Positions 22,733 to 25,528 of a stretch of DNA of 25,528 bases are shown one piece after another. Source of the stretch: CAIUPE01 sp046092445 (GTDB lineage Bacteria; Pseudomonadota; Alphaproteobacteria; Rhizobiales; Beijerinckiaceae). The stretch covers positions 1-25,528 of the forward strand of contig JBJTDR010000076.1 of the NCBI GenBank assembly GCA_046092445.1. The letters are read 5' to 3'. Positions within the stretch are counted from its first letter, which is position 1. Each line of letters begins with the position of its first letter. The notes under the pieces are model-generated. The model was given only the letters and a program-made list of their open reading frames with translations, did no database searches and was not told the origin of the DNA. Position numbers and translations under genes: made by a program.

Positions 22733-23854
22733 ATGCTCGCTTATATCGTCAGACGGCTACTGCTGATGATTCCGACCTTGTTCGGGATCATGCTGGTGTC
22801 GTTTGTGGTGGTACAATTCGCGCCGGGCGGGCCGGTGGAGCGGATTATCGCGCAATTGCAGCAGGGGGCGGACTCGTCGGCAACATCGCGGATTTCGGGC
22901 GGATCGGGCGGCGATTTCGCGTCGGGTGGCCAAACCCAGCCGGGTGGCGGCGATGAGGGCGGATCATCAAAATATCGCGGAGCTCAGGGGCTTGATCCGA
23001 AATTCATCAAGCAACTCGAGACGCAGTTCGGGTTCGACAAGCCGGCGCATGAGCGGTTTTTCACGATGCTGTGGAATTATCTGCGGTTCGATTTCGGCAA
23101 GAGCTATTTCCGCGATGTGCCGATCCTGACCTTGATCAAGGAAAAGCTGCCGGTGTCGATCTCGCTGGGGTTTTGGATGACGCTGCTGTCCTATGTCATT
23201 TCGATCCCGCTCGGGATCAGAAAGGCGATGCAGGACGGCTCGCGATTTGACGTGTGGACGTCGTCCGTGATCATTGTCGGCTATGCGGTGCCGGGGTTTT
23301 TGTTTGCGATCCTGCTGATCGTCCTGTTTGGCGAAGGCTCGTCCTTCGCGCCGATTTTCCCGTTAAGGGGGCTGGTATCGGACGGGTTCTCGGCGATGCC
23401 GTGGTGGGAGAAAATCTTCGATTATGCGCGGCATCTGGCGTTACCAATCCTGTCGATGGCGCTCAGTGCCTTCGCGACCTCGACCTTGCTCACGAAGAAT
23501 TCGTTTCTCGATGAAATCCGCAAGCAATATGTGCTGACCGCGCGGATGAAGGGGCTTCGGGAAAATCAGGTTCTTTACCGCCACGTGTTCCGCAATGCGA
23601 TGCTGATCGTGATTGCGGGGTTTCCGGGGGCGTTTATCGGGGCGTTCTTTGCGGGATCCTTGCTGATCGAGACGGTTTTTTCGCTGGACGGTCTCGGGCT
23701 GCTTTCGTTCGAGTCGATTGTGAACCGGGATTATGCGGTTGTTTTTGCAACACTTTATATTTTCTCACTGCTCGGATTGGTCGTCAATCTCCTGTCCGAC
23801 CTGACCTATACGTGGATTGATCCGCGGATCGATTTCGAGACACGGGAGGCGTGA
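22733..23854 (+). CDS. yejB: ABC transporter permease, YejB-like
   Basis: The 373-residue inner-membrane protein starts with a typical first membrane segment (MLAYIVRRLLLMIPTLFGIM) and has four or five further hydrophobic segments. It carries the permease coupling motif near RMKGLRENQVLYRHVFRNAM (about residues 276-295), where the ATPase subunit docks. Between the first membrane segment and the GLDPKFIKQLETQFGFDKP region is a Gly/Ser-rich insertion (about residues 46-82), a low-complexity periplasmic loop. AAGGA precedes the ATG at a somewhat long distance. Its TGA stop overlaps the start of yejE. Confidence 0.93.
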   Translation: MLAYIVRRLLLMIPTLFGIMLVSFVVVQFAPGGPVERIIAQLQQGADSSATSRISGGSGGDFASGGQTQPGGGDEGGSSKYRGAQGLDPKFIKQLETQFGFDKPAHERFFTMLWNYLRFDFGKSYFRDVPILTLIKEKLPVSISLGFWMTLLSYVISIPLGIRKAMQDGSRFDVWTSSVIIVGYAVPGFLFAILLIVLFGEGSSFAPIFPLRGLVSDGFSAMPWWEKIFDYARHLALPILSMALSAFATSTLLTKNSFLDEIRKQYVLTARMKGLRENQVLYRHVFRNAMLIVIAGFPGAFIGAFFAGSLLIETVFSLDGLGLLSFESIVNRDYAVVFATLYIFSLLGLVVNLLSDLTYTWIDPRIDFETREA

Positions 23855-25005
23855 TGCAGGTTGCGCCGTCGATCTCCCCTGCCCTCGCCCCGCCTTTGCC
23901 CAGCAAGGGCTGGATGCGCCTGTCACCGATCAATCGCCGCAGACTCGAGAATTTCAGGGCGAACCGGCGGGGGCATGTGTCGTTCTGGCTGTTCAGCGTG
24001 CTGTTCGTGCTGTGCCTATGTGCCGAACTGATCGCGAATGACCGGCCATTGATGGTGTCGTATAAGGGCGAATGGCTGTTTCCGGTGGCAATCGATTATC
24101 CGGAGGAGAAATTCGGCGGGTTTCTCGCGCAGACGGATTATCGTGATCCGTTGATCCGCGACGAGATTGCGGCGAATGGCTGGGCGGTCTGGCCGATAAT
24201 CCGGTTTGCGTCGAACACGATCAATCTCGATTTGCCGAGCCCGGCACCGGCCCCGCCGACATGGCTGCAAAGGGACGAGGTTTGCGCGAAGACGGCGCAG
24301 AAATCCGGCGGTACGGGATGCAGAGATATTGAGTGGAATTGGCTCGGCACCGATGATGGCGGGCGGGATGTGCTGGCGCGGATCATCTATGGTTTTCGGA
24401 TTTCAGTCTTGTTCGGGCTGATCCTTGCGGTGATCTCTTCCGTGATCGGCATTTTCGCGGGGGCGATGCAGGGATATTTCGGCGGCCGAATTGATCTTTA
24501 TTTCCAGAGATTTATCGAGATCTGGTCGGCTATTCCGTCGCTCTATCTTTTGATGATCCTGTCGAATTTCTTCGCGCCGTCCTTCTTTACCTTGCTCGGG
24601 ATTTTACTGTTGTTTTCATGGGTGGCACTCGTCCATGTGGTGCGGGCGGAATTTCTGCGCGCGCGGAACTTCGACTATGTGCGGGCTGCGCGGGCGCTGG
24701 GCTTGAGCGACGGCAAGATCATGGTGAAGCACGTGCTGCCCAATGCGATGGTGGCGACGCTGACCTTTCTGCCGTTCATTCTGAATGGCTCGATCACGAC
24801 GCTGACATCGCTGGATTTTCTCGGTTTCGGATTGCCGCCGGGCAGTGCCTCGCTGGGTGAGTTGCTGTTGCAGGGTAAAGCCAATATCGCCGCGCCCTGG
24901 CTTGGCTTGACGGGATTTGCAGTGATCGCTGTGACGTTGTCATTGCTGATTTTTCTCGGCGAAGCGGTGCGGGACGCGTTTGACCCGAGGAAGACATTTT
25001 TGTGA
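23854..25005 (+). CDS. yejE: ABC transporter permease, YejE-like
   Basis: The 383-residue protein is the second membrane subunit. It has an N-terminal membrane segment (about residues 40-60), a large soluble loop up to about residue 170, including WPIIRFASNTINLDLPSPAPAP and GTDDGGRDVLARIIYGFRIS, and then five or so membrane segments. The coupling motif RAARALGLSDGKIMVKHVLP (about 272-291) would contact the ATPase. I chose the ATG at 23854, which overlaps the yejB stop as TGATG and has GGAGG upstream; a GTG at 23851 is the alternative. The cytoplasmic ATPase gene yejF, usually next, is not seen in the remaining bases: a toxin-antitoxin pair follows instead. Confidence 0.93.
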   Translation: MQVAPSISPALAPPLPSKGWMRLSPINRRRLENFRANRRGHVSFWLFSVLFVLCLCAELIANDRPLMVSYKGEWLFPVAIDYPEEKFGGFLAQTDYRDPLIRDEIAANGWAVWPIIRFASNTINLDLPSPAPAPPTWLQRDEVCAKTAQKSGGTGCRDIEWNWLGTDDGGRDVLARIIYGFRISVLFGLILAVISSVIGIFAGAMQGYFGGRIDLYFQRFIEIWSAIPSLYLLMILSNFFAPSFFTLLGILLLFSWVALVHVVRAEFLRARNFDYVRAARALGLSDGKIMVKHVLPNAMVATLTFLPFILNGSITTLTSLDFLGFGLPPGSASLGELLLQGKANIAAPWLGLTGFAVIAVTLSLLIFLGEAVRDAFDPRKTFL

Positions 25006-25042
25006 GGCTGTGCTACGTCTCAGCCAGCGAGGAGAGCGGATC

Positions 25043-25279
25043 ATGAACCGGATCGTGAGAGACCATTACCCGGTTGAAAAACTGCCGGAGGACCTTCGCG
25101 CAGGGCTACCAATCGGAGCCCAAGTTCAGGTGACAATCCTCGTCGAACCCCCTCAGAAAAGCACGGAAGACGTGCTGGCCATGATCGACGCCTATCGGGC
25201 GACCCGTCAAGAAACTGTCCGCACAGTAGAGGACGCCGTGGCGGAAATCAGGGCGCTTCGGGATGAGTGGGATCGTTGA
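25043..25279 (+). CDS. Probable antitoxin of a VapBC-like pair
   Basis: This small acidic protein of 78 residues starts at ATG 25043 with GAGGAG upstream. It has a short N-terminal basic stretch (MNRIVRDHYPVEKLPEDLRAGL) that could bind DNA and a C-terminal helical, charged tail (VEDAVAEIRALRDEWDR) of the kind that wraps around a toxin. The assignment rests mainly on position: its stop overlaps the ATG of a PIN-domain protein as TGATG, the classic arrangement of toxin-antitoxin operons. I do not recognise the exact antitoxin family. It begins 37 bases after yejE; GGCTG/CAGCC (25006-25010/25021-25025) in between is a possible small operator or hairpin. Confidence 0.7.
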   Translation: MNRIVRDHYPVEKLPEDLRAGLPIGAQVQVTILVEPPQKSTEDVLAMIDAYRATRQETVRTVEDAVAEIRALRDEWDR

Positions 25280-25528
25280 TGGTGGCGGCCACAAAAATCT
25301 ATTTGGACGCCAACGTGTTTATCAGCACTATCGAGAGGCGTTTTAGCCAAGAAATCTGCGATGGACTGATCGAACTTATGATGCGTCCGGCTCGGAAATC
25401 CCCGTTTATCGTGATATCGGAATTGACGTTTTCTGAAGTTCTCGTCCGGCCGATGCGCGAGGAAGATGGCGACCTTGTCGCGATCTATGAGAATATCATT
25501 GTTGACGGCCCGGTTCTATCGGTTGGAC
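25279..25528 (+). CDS. PIN-domain toxin, VapC-like (3' end outside window)
   Basis: The frame is open from ATG 25279 to the window end (83 residues seen, about 60% of a normal VapC of 130-140). It begins with a PIN-domain strand and the first acidic motif IYLDANVFIS, with the conserved Asp and Asn, and continues to a second conserved acidic residue in SELTFSEVLVRP. VapC toxins are Mg-dependent ribonucleases that often cut tRNA or ribosomal RNA. The later Asp residues of the active site are outside the window, so catalytic completeness cannot be judged. Its start overlaps the antitoxin stop. Confidence 0.75.
   Translation, partial: MVAATKIYLDANVFISTIERRFSQEICDGLIELMMRPARKSPFIVISELTFSEVLVRPMREEDGDLVAIYENIIVDGPVLSVG

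Overview
The window looks like ordinary chromosome from an alphaproteobacterium, most likely of the Rhizobiales (Hyphomicrobiales). This is inferred from gene content and order, not from a database search. Supporting features are a small SRP RNA gene directly upstream of dnaX-ebfC(ybaB)-recR, a dnaX that lacks the usual zinc-binding cysteines, a Nudix/winged-helix regulator of the NadQ type, alphaproteobacterial-style PdxH, FabI and AroC, and a yejABE transporter. The DNA is moderately GC-rich throughout, apart from AT-rich intergenic stretches near 566-828 and 14864-14969.

Layout. (1) 1-565 is the 3' end of alanine dehydrogenase, followed by a strong hairpin terminator and further hairpins. 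(2) 829-4517, minus strand, is a tight series: ygfZ, tag (3-methyladenine glycosylase), an HD-domain nucleotidase-like gene, a tyrosine-phosphatase-like gene and a Nudix-HTH regulator. Stop and start codons overlap at two of the junctions. (3) 4678-6024, plus strand, is a dihydroorotase-like amidohydrolase with one metal ligand replaced. Its 3' end overlaps a minus-strand run of a Nudix hydrolase, an SDR oxidoreductase and pdxH (6010-7875). (4) 7930-10111, plus strand: a small lipoprotein, a CbpA-like J-domain protein and a MOSC protein, the last ending tail to tail with kup (10108-12054, minus). (5) 12283-16259, plus strand: fabI, a histidine phosphatase, aroC, and a RibB that carries an N-terminal helix-turn-helix domain and a degenerate GTP cyclohydrolase II-like C-terminal domain. 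(6) 16261-17621, minus strand: a coupled HIT protein and nudC. (7) 17787-20794, plus strand: SRP RNA, dnaX, ebfC, recR. (8) 20856-25005, plus strand: yejA, yejB, yejE, followed by a VapBC-like toxin-antitoxin pair (25043 to the window end) where the ATPase gene yejF might have been expected.

Themes. Much of the window handles nucleotides and cofactors: NAD (NudC, NadQ-type regulator), FMN/riboflavin (RibB, and the FMN enzyme PdxH), PLP (PdxH), folate-dependent Fe-S maintenance (YgfZ) and DNA repair or replication (Tag, DnaX, RecR, EbfC). The least ordinary features are the HTH-RibB fusion with a perfect 8+8 bp palindrome just upstream, which suggests a self-regulating riboflavin enzyme, and the amidohydrolase in which the HxH metal motif reads QxH. 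I see no prophage, insertion sequence, CRISPR array or tRNA gene.
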